Numbered from the stretch's first letter, positions 19,736 through 29,594 are shown. The stretch is DNA of 64,000 bases from Candidatus Omnitrophota bacterium (GCA_029570205.1 JAKQSI010000111.1:1-64000), one strand, 5' to 3'. Numbers and translations are program-made. The notes: generated by a model from the sequence alone, not told the origin.

Positions 19736-21022
19736 TCAACGCAGATTTCCGAGACGTTTCGCCTCTCGGACCCCCTGCTTTGCAGCCTTGTTCCTGGGGT
19801 CGAGCTCCAGGATTTTCTCGTATTCCTTCAACGCAGCGGCGAATTTTCGCATCTCGAAATAGGTTTCCGCAATCAGCAGGCGTACTTCCAGATTTGTCGG
19901 GTCGAAACGAAGCGCGTTTTTGAAGTGCGCCAGGGCCTGCTGGTGGATATTTTGGCTGCGAAGACGTTTTCCAATTGTGATATTTCCCCGGATGATATGG
20001 TCCTTCACCTGGTCCTTGCCGCCGCTGATTTTCAGAGCGCGGTTCCACATGTGAAAGGCCTCGTTAATCCGGTTTGTATTGAGATAGGCCCATCCGAGCT
20101 GGCACAGGAAATCGACATCGTCGCGGTACTCATCGAAGCAGGATTCAAAAGCGCGGACCGCCTGGGCCCAATTGCCCCGCTGCATACAGGCGTATCCCAA
20201 GTCTTTGCCGGATGCGCCCACCAAATCCTCAGAAACGTTCGTGGTTCCGCCCAGAAACCGCCCGCCGCTCTGTTTGTGTGCCGCCAGAATAAGCGCCTTG
20301 TAATATTCATCGTCAGGATGTTGACGGAGAACTCCGTGCCAAGACTCCAGGGCCTTCTTCCACCATTTATCCTGATTTTCCTCATCTCCTATTTTGCCGT
20401 AGGCGATTGCCAGGTTCTGAAACAGTTCCCCGTCGTGCATTTCCTCGGCCAGCGGCAGCCAAATCTTGATGGCTTCCTCCCAGTGTCCGGCCACGGCAAG
20501 GTCGTAGCCTCGTTTCCAGCGCATCGCCCGCCAGTTATGAATGGTTTCCGTATCGTTGGGCCGATAGCGCAGAATTGTCTTGAAGTCTTCTTCCGCCTCT
20601 TCCCACCGTCCATGCTCCGCCAGATAAAGTGAACGCCCCCGCAGGATAGTAATGGCCTTTGCACGTTCCTGGTCAGAGAGTTGATCGAGGTTCCGGTTCC
20701 CCAAAATGGCTGAAAGTTGCTGATTTAATTTGAAATGGGACAACGGCTGTTCCGGGTAATCCGGATAATCGGAATACCGGAGACGCGGGGAAGGCGCAAG
20801 AATGGAGATATCCTCACGTGCTCTGGAAGCGGGATCCCTCAGAATATCGTAGGCAGTACGAACTTCAATGAATTCATCGGGATGATATTCCGGCGAATAC
20901 TTCTTAACTAAAGCGAAATAAGCCGCTTTGATCTCTTCCTCCGTGGCCCGACGGTCCACGCCCAGGACTTTGTATGGGTTTCGAGTAAGTGTGATGTCTG
21001 TGCTGGTTTCGGTCTCGGCCAT
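19736..21022 (-). CDS. J-domain-like TPR protein
   Basis: NPYKVLGVDRRATEEEIKAAYFALVKKYSPEYHPDEFIEVRTAYDILRDP followed by multiple TPRs; first gene of the grpE-dnaK cluster. Confidence 0.88.
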   Translation of the reverse strand: MAETETSTDITLTRNPYKVLGVDRRATEEEIKAAYFALVKKYSPEYHPDEFIEVRTAYDILRDPASRAREDISILAPSPRLRYSDYPDYPEQPLSHFKLNQQLSAILGNRNLDQLSDQERAKAITILRGRSLYLAEHGRWEEAEEDFKTILRYRPNDTETIHNWRAMRWKRGYDLAVAGHWEEAIKIWLPLAEEMHDGELFQNLAIAYGKIGDEENQDKWWKKALESWHGVLRQHPDDEYYKALILAAHKQSGGRFLGGTTNVSEDLVGASGKDLGYACMQRGNWAQAVRAFESCFDEYRDDVDFLCQLGWAYLNTNRINEAFHMWNRALKISGGKDQVKDHIIRGNITIGKRLRSQNIHQQALAHFKNALRFDPTNLEVRLLIAETYFEMRKFAAALKEYEKILELDPRNKAAKQGVREAKRLGNLR

Positions 21023-21169
21023 ACTTCCGCCTGATGACAAACAAAAAGAGTCCCTGCCCTCTTGACAGGTGAAAACGTGCAATCTTAGCGTAAGGAACCG
21101 ACTATTTCAACAGACTTCCCTACTGTAGAATATAATGCAGGTCAATTTGAGCCGATCCGGGAGTGTCCC

Positions 21170-21739
21170 ATGCTTGAACTTTCTCCCCAGAAATGCACGG
21201 AATTGCTCTATTCCCATCCGGTTTTGCTGCTGTCCTCGCGTGTCGGCTTGAAAGCCAATGTCATGCCGGTTTGCTGGTATGTGCCGCTCAGTTCCATGCC
21301 GGCGCTGATCGGGGTTTCGTTGACCCCCAGTTCGTACACATGCCACCTGGTGCAGGAATCCGGGGAGTTTGTTCTCGGGGTGCCGGACGAGACCATGCTG
21401 AAAGAGATTCATTTCTGCGGGGTTCACTGTGGGATGGATGTGGATAAGATTCGCCATTTGAAGTTGGTGACTCACCGTGCCCGCGATGTCAGCGCACTTC
21501 TGATTTCGGATTGCCTCGGTCAGATCGAATGCCGGGTTCGACAGGTGCAATCCACCGGCGACCGGAAGTTTTTCATCTCCGAGGTGATGACAGTGACGGT
21601 TCAGCCGTTTGCCTGGAATAACGGCTGGACCGACGAGATTCGACTGGTGCATTATCTGGGCGGGTTGGACTATCGGATTGGAAACGAGGTTGTGCGAGTT
21701 GAGGGAGTGCATCCGGGATATGTCCCGCTGGAGCGTTAG
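21170..21739 (+). CDS. Flavin reductase-like (flavoredoxin-type) FMN-binding protein
   Basis: VLLLSSRVGLKANVMPVCWYVPLSSMPALIGVSLTPSSYTCHLVQESGEFVLGVP. Confidence 0.82.
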   Translation: MLELSPQKCTELLYSHPVLLLSSRVGLKANVMPVCWYVPLSSMPALIGVSLTPSSYTCHLVQESGEFVLGVPDETMLKEIHFCGVHCGMDVDKIRHLKLVTHRARDVSALLISDCLGQIECRVRQVQSTGDRKFFISEVMTVTVQPFAWNNGWTDEIRLVHYLGGLDYRIGNEVVRVEGVHPGYVPLER

Positions 21740-21746
21740 GAACGAT

Positions 21747-22379
21747 TCACGAACTGCCTGTGCGGGGCGGCCAAATCCCCATACCTTTTTCACCAAAGAC
21801 CTGAGCTTCATAAGTGTAAATCTCCGTCTCCGGGTTTTTCCAGGCATTTCTGGACAAACCGGCTTTTTGGCAGGTCTGTTCCAGAAAGGTCTGACGGTCC
21901 CAGCCCTGGCCTGCGCCGACCTGCGGCAACAAGGTTCCATGCCGTTGACCTCCGAAAGGCGATTTCCCCACGATATACAAACCATGGCGGCCTACCTGGA
22001 TCTCCTCGATATTTTGGACGCGGTGCATCGGTGTCAAGACGGATATCTCGATGTCCAGTTCCGGGATTTCATCAGACGATACCGGCAGAAAACGGCTGTC
22101 ATTAAGCGCCGCCTCTCGTGCCATGACGGCAACCAATTCCAGAAGCGGGATGTCATCGGGTTCAAACCTTCCCAGGCAACCCCGAAGTTCTTCCTGACGG
22201 TGAAGTGTAACAAAAACACCGCATTTTCTGGCCAGATTTCCGAGAGGCTCCGCGAATTCACAGATCGTGCTGCTTACGGCTACCCGGACCGCATCTCGGG
22301 CAACTCTCAGCAACTGCCGCCGCTCCGACTCGGTCAAGAACGAACTTTTCTCCGACATTGCTTTTCTTCCCCCTTTCAA
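21747..22379 (-). CDS. AMMECR1-domain protein (AmmeMemoRadiSam system protein A-like)
   Basis: FVTLHRQEELRGCLGRFEPDDIPLLELVAVMAREAALNDSRF; LDIEISVLTPMHRV. Confidence 0.9.
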   Translation of the reverse strand: MKGGRKAMSEKSSFLTESERRQLLRVARDAVRVAVSSTICEFAEPLGNLARKCGVFVTLHRQEELRGCLGRFEPDDIPLLELVAVMAREAALNDSRFLPVSSDEIPELDIEISVLTPMHRVQNIEEIQVGRHGLYIVGKSPFGGQRHGTLLPQVGAGQGWDRQTFLEQTCQKAGLSRNAWKNPETEIYTYEAQVFGEKGMGIWPPRTGSS

Positions 22380-22385
22380 GAGAGA

Positions 22386-23288
22386 TCATTCTGCCGGCGT
22401 TGAATCTTGCTTCCGCCGTGAGCGATATACGGCCAAAGAACCGTAGCCCACTACCTCATCTCTGGAACCGTAGGTGGAATCCCCGGAATTGCGGTAGGCC
22501 AGGATTTCGGCGCGATCCGCCCCCAGGTTCCCGGCAGCACGCAAAGCCACCAGGACCGCGCCGGCGCCACAAAGAACACAGCGCAAACCCCGTACCGGTT
22601 CACGCGCCAATTCCGCCAGACGCTGTCGAATATGCTCTTCATCCAGAGTGACAAGCGCATGGAGAGCCTGTCGATCAATTCGAACCGCATCTTCGTACGG
22701 CGGGTAGTGAGTCATGTCCGAGGATGCAATCAGGACGGCCTTCTTTTCAGGGTGATTCTGCAGAACGGACGCAATCCCATCCCCGATCCGTTTGCCCAAT
22801 TCCGGGTCTTGCCCGCCGATCAGGATTTCGACGAAACGCGCGCCCGGGAGAGCAGTTTGAATAAATGGAATTTGCATTTCGGCGGAGTTCTCCGGGCGGC
22901 CGAAAGTCCCTGTATGAGCAGCCTGGATGTACGGCAAATCGGGAACGGCCTGCCGCAACTCCGTTACCAGATCGCGGTCGATATCAATTCGCCCCAGGGG
23001 TGTTTCGCAGGCTTCCATGTCCAGGATCGAGGCTTCCGCCGTACCACTATGGCAGACTGCGAGAATAATCGCCGTGTCGATTCCTCTGCCCTGCAAGGCA
23101 CGATACGAATATCCCGCTACTGGCCCGGAAAAGGTATAACCTGCATGAGGCACTAGAACCGCAAGAATCTCATCGGAGGTCTCGGGCGCCTTTGCTTGAT
23201 AAAGATAGGACCGTATTTCGGTTTGCAAAGCCCGTGGATTACCGGGATACCATTGACCCGCAAGAGCGGCCTGTTTGATGGACGGCAT
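22386..23288 (-). CDS. MEMO1-family protein (AmmeMemoRadiSam system protein B-like)
   Basis: AALAGQWYPGNPRALQTEI; VLVPHAGYTFSGPVAGYSYRAL; LIASSDMTHYPPYEDA; adjacent to AMMECR1. Confidence 0.92.
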   Translation of the reverse strand: MPSIKQAALAGQWYPGNPRALQTEIRSYLYQAKAPETSDEILAVLVPHAGYTFSGPVAGYSYRALQGRGIDTAIILAVCHSGTAEASILDMEACETPLGRIDIDRDLVTELRQAVPDLPYIQAAHTGTFGRPENSAEMQIPFIQTALPGARFVEILIGGQDPELGKRIGDGIASVLQNHPEKKAVLIASSDMTHYPPYEDAVRIDRQALHALVTLDEEHIRQRLAELAREPVRGLRCVLCGAGAVLVALRAAGNLGADRAEILAYRNSGDSTYGSRDEVVGYGSLAVYRSRRKQDSTPAE

Positions 23289-23305
23289 GTGTTGTCATCT
23301 CCCTT

Positions 23306-23363
23306 CGGGGGCGAGACACCCCCGCAAAATGTCCAAGCTCCTTTCGGGGGCTAGAGGCCCCCG
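23306..23363. repeat. Two short G/C hairpins (cgggggcgagacacccccg; cgggggctagaggcccccg)
   Basis: Perfect CGGGGG/CCCCCG-type palindromes at 23306-23324 and 23345-23363. Confidence 0.8.
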
Positions 23364-23380
23364 CTCCTGTATTACGATCC

Positions 23381-23405
23381 GTCATTCCGGCGAAAGCCGC
23401 AATCC
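23381..23405. repeat. REP-like element gtcattccggcgaaagccgcaatcc
   Basis: Inverted arms around a GAAA loop; near-identical copy at 58986-59010. Confidence 0.8.
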
Positions 23406-23496
23406 GGGGTATGACGAGCAAAGCGCCATATTGAGCGATCTGCCGTTGTGTATGATACCAGCTGGAAGACCGAAAGAAAGAAGGAGACAACCCGGC

Positions 23497-24195
23497 GTGC
23501 CGTATTCCGTCCGTCTCATCAACAGGGATTATTCATGGTTGCGGGACCTCCCCTGGGAGAACGATCCGGCGGCATGGACATCGGCAGGGGCACAGGTTAT
23601 CAAGAAGTCCAAATCCCGGTTTGTCTTTTTCTGGGAAGGAGAATCGCCGGTTTTTATTAAGCGTTATTTGTCGCGTCGTTGGACAACGCAGTGGTTGTCC
23701 TGGCTGGTAGGGGTCAAATCGGCACGCGAGGCAAGAATCCTTCTAAAACTGCGCGGGTGTGGCATCCCGACGCCGGAACCCTATGGGGTGGTCGCGCCGT
23801 GGTTCCCGCTGGGGCCGGTTTCGAATTACCTGATTCTGGAGCCGTTGCGGGGCCGGAACCTTCATACGGTCATCCGGGAGTCACCGGAGAAGATGGAACC
23901 GGTCGCGCAGAAACTCGGTTCTCTTCTTGCGCAAATGCACGCGGTTGGATTTTTCCACCACGATGCGAACCTGCACAATTTTCTCCTGGATGAATCCGAA
24001 GACACACTGTACGCAATTGATGTGGATGGCGGCTGGTTTCCGCTCCCTCTGCTGATGTATCACCGCCGGAAGAACGTGTATCAAATCTTGCGGTCGGGCC
24101 GGGGATGTTGCACAAACAACGAATGGGAAGCGCGTTTTTGTCGGGCCTATGCGGAATCGGCTGGAGTCCCTCCGGAGGCCATTGCGGCGCTGTAG
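23497..24195 (+). CDS. Lipopolysaccharide kinase (Kdo/WaaP-type) family protein
   Basis: GTG start with AAGGAG upstream; FIKRYLSRRW, HAVGFFHHDANLHNFLLD, YAIDVDGGWF kinase-like motifs. Confidence 0.82.
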   Translation: MPYSVRLINRDYSWLRDLPWENDPAAWTSAGAQVIKKSKSRFVFFWEGESPVFIKRYLSRRWTTQWLSWLVGVKSAREARILLKLRGCGIPTPEPYGVVAPWFPLGPVSNYLILEPLRGRNLHTVIRESPEKMEPVAQKLGSLLAQMHAVGFFHHDANLHNFLLDESEDTLYAIDVDGGWFPLPLLMYHRRKNVYQILRSGRGCCTNNEWEARFCRAYAESAGVPPEAIAAL

Positions 24196-26678
24196 AACTG
24201 CTCGAAGAGATCGGCGATCCGTTCGGGTGTATGTTGCCGTTCCGCCCGCAGCCGTCCGTGCCGCCCCATTTCCCGCAATCGCTCGGGAAATGCAATCAGG
24301 TCAAGAATATCCCGCGCCAGTGCGTCTGGTCGTTCATCACGACAGATCACACCGTTTACTCCATCCTCAATCAGGTCTACCAGAGCGCCGATCGGCGAAA
24401 CCAGGCTGGGTATTCCGACAGCCATTGCCTCCAATACGGTTCGGCAGGCGCCGTCGGAACCGGGACGCAGATAAATCAACAGGTCCATCGCCGCAACATG
24501 CTGGGGGAAATCATCCGTATGATATCCGCCGAAAATGACGGAATCGGTCAGGCCCCGCTCGATCACCAGGCGACGAATTTGCTCCTCATTTTCACCGCGT
24601 CCGATCAGAAGGAGACGCGCATCCGGACGGGTTCGAACCACATGCGCCCAAGCTTCTACAACCAGATCATGGCGACGGTACGGTTGAAACCGGGAAATCA
24701 TCCCGGCCACGGGAGCCTCTGTGGGAATGTTGAATCGGCGGCGCACGGATTCACTGTCCAATCCGGGATGAAACCGTTCGATATCCACAAGACCTGGGAG
24801 AACCCAGCAGGCTTCTTGTCCGATCATCCGCTCATGGATCATTTGGTCGCGTGTCGCCGAGGAGACGCAGAGGACCCCTTTGACACGCCTGTAAATGTAA
24901 TCGGAGAGCGGATCTCTCGGCGGCGGCTGATCTTTAAAGATACTCGCCACAAGAGCCGCGCCTGCCGGGCGGGAGGCACAGGCGAACGCGGCAAGCGCCA
25001 GATCGTGGGGAAAATGGGCGTGGATGATATCCCACTCGCCGCTGCGTACGAATTTGCGTAACGTACGAATATCGGAGAGGTTATCGAACAGGTTCAAATG
25101 CCGATTCAGGCGAATCTGCGGCACAAGAAGCAATCCCTGCTTCTCAGCCAGAGCGCCTAATCCTCGTTGCCCCTGCTTTTCGCGACTGGTGAAAACCGGG
25201 CCTCGACTGGACAAACGAAACCGTGGCGGTCCCACGGGAGAGGCGAATCCGATCTGATGTCCCCGCTTTGCCAATAGCGAACAAACGGTCAGCACCATTC
25301 CGGCGGGACCGGTGTAACGGTCGTTCCCATATAGGTGCAGAATCCTGAGCGGGCGTGAGGGGATGGCAATTCTGGGAGGCGAGACATACGGTTTCTCTTC
25401 CGGGAACAGACGTTGATCGGTCTCAACCAGACGGGGAAAATCCGATTCCGTCCTCAGGCGTTCCAGCATCCCCAGGAACAGCACAAGAGCAGGAGTCACA
25501 TTTCGCGTGAACAGCAGCGTGTCAAAGCAACAGAAAACCGTAAATCCTACGGCAGCCCCGAAAAAGTAAGCGTGTTCTCCATATCGGCCCCACGTGCCGG
25601 AGGGCGAGCGCGGCGGAACAAATCGCACAAAGCGAACAGCCAGCCAAATCAGGGCCAGAAGTCCGGGAGGACCGTAAATCAGCCAGACATGAAAAAAAAG
25701 GTTGTGTGCATGGTTGATTTCCGGGTACGGGGGCCGGTCCGCACGAAAGGATTGCAGGTATGACACACGATCCTTCACCGCATTCCCGCCGCCCCAGCCG
25801 GACGCGGGAAGATGCGGGACAGCATAACGCATCATCTGGTCCCAAATCACCAGGCGGGATTGCGGACGGGAGCCGGAGATATCCAGGAAGGTTTCCTTCA
25901 TCCGCCCCATGGCCGGTCCGACAAAGAAAGGCGCGACAAGTCCCGCGATCAACAGCAGCGGCAAGAGATGCATCAGCGCCCGACGTCCACCCAGCCGCCA
26001 CATACAGATAAGAGAAACAAACAGCCCCAGGTAAGCCGCTCGTGAAAACGTTATCAGAACCGCCAGGAAAATCAGCGCCGCCACACAGAATATGCCCACG
26101 TGAATCCACCACTCTCTCGAAAGACGGGCAATCAGTAGAAGCATCGGCAATCCAAGCAGGGCATAAGCCGCCAGCAGATTGGGATGGCCGAATGTGCCCT
26201 CTGCGCGGAATTGCCCGCTCACAATCCATTCAAACAAAACCACCATCCCCAGGTATAAATTCCCGGCGACAAAAGCGCCTGTAACCCACCGTGTGGCACG
26301 TTCGTGAAACGGAAAATTGACCAGGGCACAATAAAAAGCCATACACAGAATCAATTTCAGCGCATCTTTGAGGGACTCGTAGCCGTATCCCGGCGACACA
26401 CCGGAAAAAAGCGAGACAAGCGCCAGCCCTGCCAATGGAGCAAGGAAAATCCCCGGACGCAGGCGCAAGTCGCTTCCGAGAAACCAGAACACAAACCACG
26501 TTATTAGAAACGGCGTGAAAAGCTTGTAGGCATTCCCGCCAAACGAGACTGACTGCCCGAACAACTCGAAGGCAATTCGCCCGGCGGGTATGGTGAACAG
26601 AATAACTCCCAGCTGAATCCACAAGAGAATCCCCAGCCAGAAGCGGAAGTCATTTCGACGATACCCGGCCATTTGCAT
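24147..26678 (-). CDS. Probable fusion: O-antigen ligase/Wzy-like membrane domain plus GT4 glycosyltransferase
   Basis: About 400 aa of multi-TM sequence with GTFGHPNLLAAYALLGLP and NHAHNLFFHVWLIYGPPGLLAL, then a GT4 domain (ILHLYGNDRYTGPAGMVL..., GMISRFQPYRRHDLVVEAW, EAMAVGIPSLVSPIG) in one ORF. Confidence 0.88.
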   Translation of the reverse strand: MQMAGYRRNDFRFWLGILLWIQLGVILFTIPAGRIAFELFGQSVSFGGNAYKLFTPFLITWFVFWFLGSDLRLRPGIFLAPLAGLALVSLFSGVSPGYGYESLKDALKLILCMAFYCALVNFPFHERATRWVTGAFVAGNLYLGMVVLFEWIVSGQFRAEGTFGHPNLLAAYALLGLPMLLLIARLSREWWIHVGIFCVAALIFLAVLITFSRAAYLGLFVSLICMWRLGGRRALMHLLPLLLIAGLVAPFFVGPAMGRMKETFLDISGSRPQSRLVIWDQMMRYAVPHLPASGWGGGNAVKDRVSYLQSFRADRPPYPEINHAHNLFFHVWLIYGPPGLLALIWLAVRFVRFVPPRSPSGTWGRYGEHAYFFGAAVGFTVFCCFDTLLFTRNVTPALVLFLGMLERLRTESDFPRLVETDQRLFPEEKPYVSPPRIAIPSRPLRILHLYGNDRYTGPAGMVLTVCSLLAKRGHQIGFASPVGPPRFRLSSRGPVFTSREKQGQRGLGALAEKQGLLLVPQIRLNRHLNLFDNLSDIRTLRKFVRSGEWDIIHAHFPHDLALAAFACASRPAGAALVASIFKDQPPPRDPLSDYIYRRVKGVLCVSSATRDQMIHERMIGQEACWVLPGLVDIERFHPGLDSESVRRRFNIPTEAPVAGMISRFQPYRRHDLVVEAWAHVVRTRPDARLLLIGRGENEEQIRRLVIERGLTDSVIFGGYHTDDFPQHVAAMDLLIYLRPGSDGACRTVLEAMAVGIPSLVSPIGALVDLIEDGVNGVICRDERPDALARDILDLIAFPERLREMGRHGRLRAERQHTPERIADLFEQFYSAAMASGGTPADSA

Positions 26679-26792
26679 GGTTTCTATTACCTACCCGGAA
26701 ACGCAGGATCCTCACAGGACAGGGTCTTCTCCTCAGAGCATAAACCGAAATGATACGATCACACAAGCGAAAAAGACTCCAGGGTATTTCCT

Positions 26793-27938
26793 ATGGATTC
26801 AATGCCTCTTCCCATCCTTCAGATCTCAAGCAGCAGCTCCATGACCGGAGAAGCCGGGCATGTTTTCAGCCTGTCCAGGGGGCTGATCGAACGGGGGCAC
26901 CGGGTCCTGATCGGCTGTCGAAGCATCAAGAGAGGGAAGCCGATTGATCGGATGCTGCAAGAGGCGAGAAAGGTGGAAGGCGCGGAGGTTTTCCCGCTCA
27001 ATTTAGTGAAAGGGATTTCGTTGCGATACGACCTGGCAGATCTGGGAACGCTGGACCGCCTGTGCAGAGACAATCCTGAATTGCGCATCATTCACGCTCA
27101 CCGATCCAAGGAACACTGGCTGGCCATGCTGCTCCGGCGACGGTATCCATATCTTCGGGTGGTTCGAACCCGGCATGTCACCACACGTATCCGACCGCAC
27201 ATTCTGAACCGCCGGCTATATCAAAATACCGACGCGGTAATCGCTACCTCAACGGCCATTCGAGATGGACTGGCCGCATCCGGGATTCTTCCGGCGGAGA
27301 GTATTTCCGTACTGCATGGTGGGGTTGACGCGAAACGGTTCCATCCGGGGATATCCGGGGAACCGTTCCGACAAGAACTCGGCGTAGACATGGATGTTCC
27401 GTTGGTAGTGGCCGTCGGGCATCTGGATCGGGTCAAGGGGTATGATGTGCTGGTCCGCGCATTTCGTAAGGTTCACCGGGCATTCCCCGCCGCTCGCCTG
27501 GTCATTGTCGGAGAAGAGCATGAGGTTCGGCGGGAGGATTTGATGAACCTTGCTGCCGAGCTGGACATTGCAGACCGGGCGCTTTTGCCCGGGAGGAGGG
27601 AGGATATCCCGGTAATCATGGCGGCGAGTACGGTGGGGGTGATTTCCTCGGTCGGATCGGAGGGAAACAGCCGTGTAGCTCTGGAGTTCATGGCAACAGG
27701 AAAACCTGTGGTGTCCACTACGGTAGGATGTCTTCCTGATTTGATTCGAGACAATGAGACAGGGATATTGGTCGCTCCTGGGGATTCTGATGCACCGGCA
27801 GAAGGGATACTCAAGATTTTGGAGGCGCCGGAGATGGGGGTGGCATTCGGCAAAGCCGGACGAAAACTTGTCGAAACAACCTATACTGAGGAGATTGCCG
27901 CTGAGAGGGTGGAGGGGATTTACCTGGGGCTTTTTTGA
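26793..27938 (+). CDS. GT4-family glycosyltransferase
   Basis: SSSSMTGEAGHVFSLSRGLIERGH; VAVGHLDRVKGYDVLVRAF; SEGNSRVALEFMATGKPVVSTTVGCLPDLI. Confidence 0.92.
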   Translation: MDSMPLPILQISSSSSMTGEAGHVFSLSRGLIERGHRVLIGCRSIKRGKPIDRMLQEARKVEGAEVFPLNLVKGISLRYDLADLGTLDRLCRDNPELRIIHAHRSKEHWLAMLLRRRYPYLRVVRTRHVTTRIRPHILNRRLYQNTDAVIATSTAIRDGLAASGILPAESISVLHGGVDAKRFHPGISGEPFRQELGVDMDVPLVVAVGHLDRVKGYDVLVRAFRKVHRAFPAARLVIVGEEHEVRREDLMNLAAELDIADRALLPGRREDIPVIMAASTVGVISSVGSEGNSRVALEFMATGKPVVSTTVGCLPDLIRDNETGILVAPGDSDAPAEGILKILEAPEMGVAFGKAGRKLVETTYTEEIAAERVEGIYLGLF

Positions 27939-28058
27939 TACTGGCAAATTGCGAAAAAAGGGCTATATTATATCTGTGTCGGAATAACCGTGCGGACCGG
28001 TTCTTCGTTGAAGAATAAAACAAGTGCGGGTTCCATCCGCCATCGGAGGAAAACAATC

Positions 28059-29516
28059 ATGATCCAATCCGTTCTGATTCTGGTTTTCGCGTTGTTGGCT
28101 CCGATCGGACTGTGGGCATCGGAAGAGCAACCTGATCCGGGGAAAATGTATATGCTGGAAAGTAAACGGCTCCCGGTGCAGGATCGGATCAACCGTGCCC
28201 TCGAAACAATGGAGAGTTCCGAGGAAGAGGCTGTTTTGGCGGAGGCGGTGTGGGATCTGGCTCGTTTCTGTGGAACGCCGGAACGAAGCAAACAGGCGCT
28301 GGAAGCCATTGATCGGTTGATCGAAAAATCTTCCGGCAACTCCACCGTATCTAAACGGGCTACCCTTTCGAGAGCTCGCATTTTCGCACAGATCGGGCAG
28401 AGAGATGAGGCGTACGATATCTTCGCCCGCGCCATTATGGAACAATGGGATGAAAAGGCTTATGAACTCTATTACGAGAGTCTGAAAGACAACGGCGAGT
28501 ATGCCGTCATGGCCATCGACCGATACCAGCGCGTAACCAGCGACCAGGTCAGCGATGAATTCCGGAAATTCTTCAAGTTGGATGGCGATCTGGTTCTGAT
28601 GTTTCGGGAACTCCAACGGATGAAACAGGAAAACAAGGATGCGTTGGCGATGGAAGCGGTATACCCCCAGCTCCAGGAGTCCAAAGGCCGACCGCTTGCG
28701 AAGTGGATTGCAGAGGCATTGTGCCTGACATCGGACAAACGCTACCGGGAGGCTTTGGCTCTAATCAACCGCCTCGATGACCGAATGCGGAACGAGAAAT
28801 TCCCGGAAGCGTGGTACGATGACTCGAAAGATTTTCCGATGTATGCCTCCATCGCGCTTTTCTATGAGGCAGCGGATTTCGACGCGGCAAGAGCCTGTTT
28901 TCGGGAGTTTATGGATCTGAATCAAGACAACCCGGAGCGTGTTTTGACGAAGGCGGTTGAGATCACATACGGGATGGGTCACTCTCCGGAGACAACAAAA
29001 TTGATTGCGGAACTGACCGGATACTTGCTGCAAAGTGAGCTGTATACGGACGAGAATATCCGTACCGGTCTTCCCGAAGAGAAACTGGCATCGCTGATGA
29101 ACATGCATCACATTTCCCTGATTTGGCGCGGGAAACCGGATGAAGCGGCGAGAGTGAGCATGCAAGTAATGGAAAAATACTATCCTCAGACTCTGGCGGG
29201 CGCGGTTGCCGCTCGATCCTTTGCGCAATATCTGGTTCAGGCGTATAACGATCTCGATGGTGCGGAGAAGATTTATCTGGATATCCTGGATCGCGCTCCG
29301 TTCGATGGGGTGCAGCCGACGACCCGAATCGACTTGGCGGGAATTGCCATGATGCGGCAGGATTATGCCAGGGCTGTGGCGTTGCTGGATGAGGTGATTG
29401 CTCATGCCGGCCCTTCACCAAGAGAGCATCTTATTTCATGGGTGCAATCGGCGTACGAGATGCGGGAGATCGCGCTGAGTAAAATGCTGTCTGCTTCGGG
29501 ACCTCCCCGGCCGTAA
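28059..29516 (+). CDS. Secreted TPR-like repeat protein
   Basis: Signal peptide MIQSVLILVFALLAPIGLWASEEQ; helical-repeat sequence; RBS-like cggagga upstream. Confidence 0.8.
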   Translation: MIQSVLILVFALLAPIGLWASEEQPDPGKMYMLESKRLPVQDRINRALETMESSEEEAVLAEAVWDLARFCGTPERSKQALEAIDRLIEKSSGNSTVSKRATLSRARIFAQIGQRDEAYDIFARAIMEQWDEKAYELYYESLKDNGEYAVMAIDRYQRVTSDQVSDEFRKFFKLDGDLVLMFRELQRMKQENKDALAMEAVYPQLQESKGRPLAKWIAEALCLTSDKRYREALALINRLDDRMRNEKFPEAWYDDSKDFPMYASIALFYEAADFDAARACFREFMDLNQDNPERVLTKAVEITYGMGHSPETTKLIAELTGYLLQSELYTDENIRTGLPEEKLASLMNMHHISLIWRGKPDEAARVSMQVMEKYYPQTLAGAVAARSFAQYLVQAYNDLDGAEKIYLDILDRAPFDGVQPTTRIDLAGIAMMRQDYARAVALLDEVIAHAGPSPREHLISWVQSAYEMREIALSKMLSASGPPRP

Positions 29517-29594
29517 CACGTCAGGCAGGTGAAAGAGGATTCCGACAGCGGAGTCCGGCACGGAATTTCCTTACGGATTGATGTGGAATGGCAT

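Noticed and set aside
19706-20632. 308-aa plus-strand ORF antisense to the J-TPR gene
   Set aside because: TPR/J-domain reading on the minus strand is convincing; antisense has no motifs
24105-25061. 318-aa plus-strand ORF antisense to the GT domain
   Set aside because: Shadow ORF; GT4 motifs are on the minus strand
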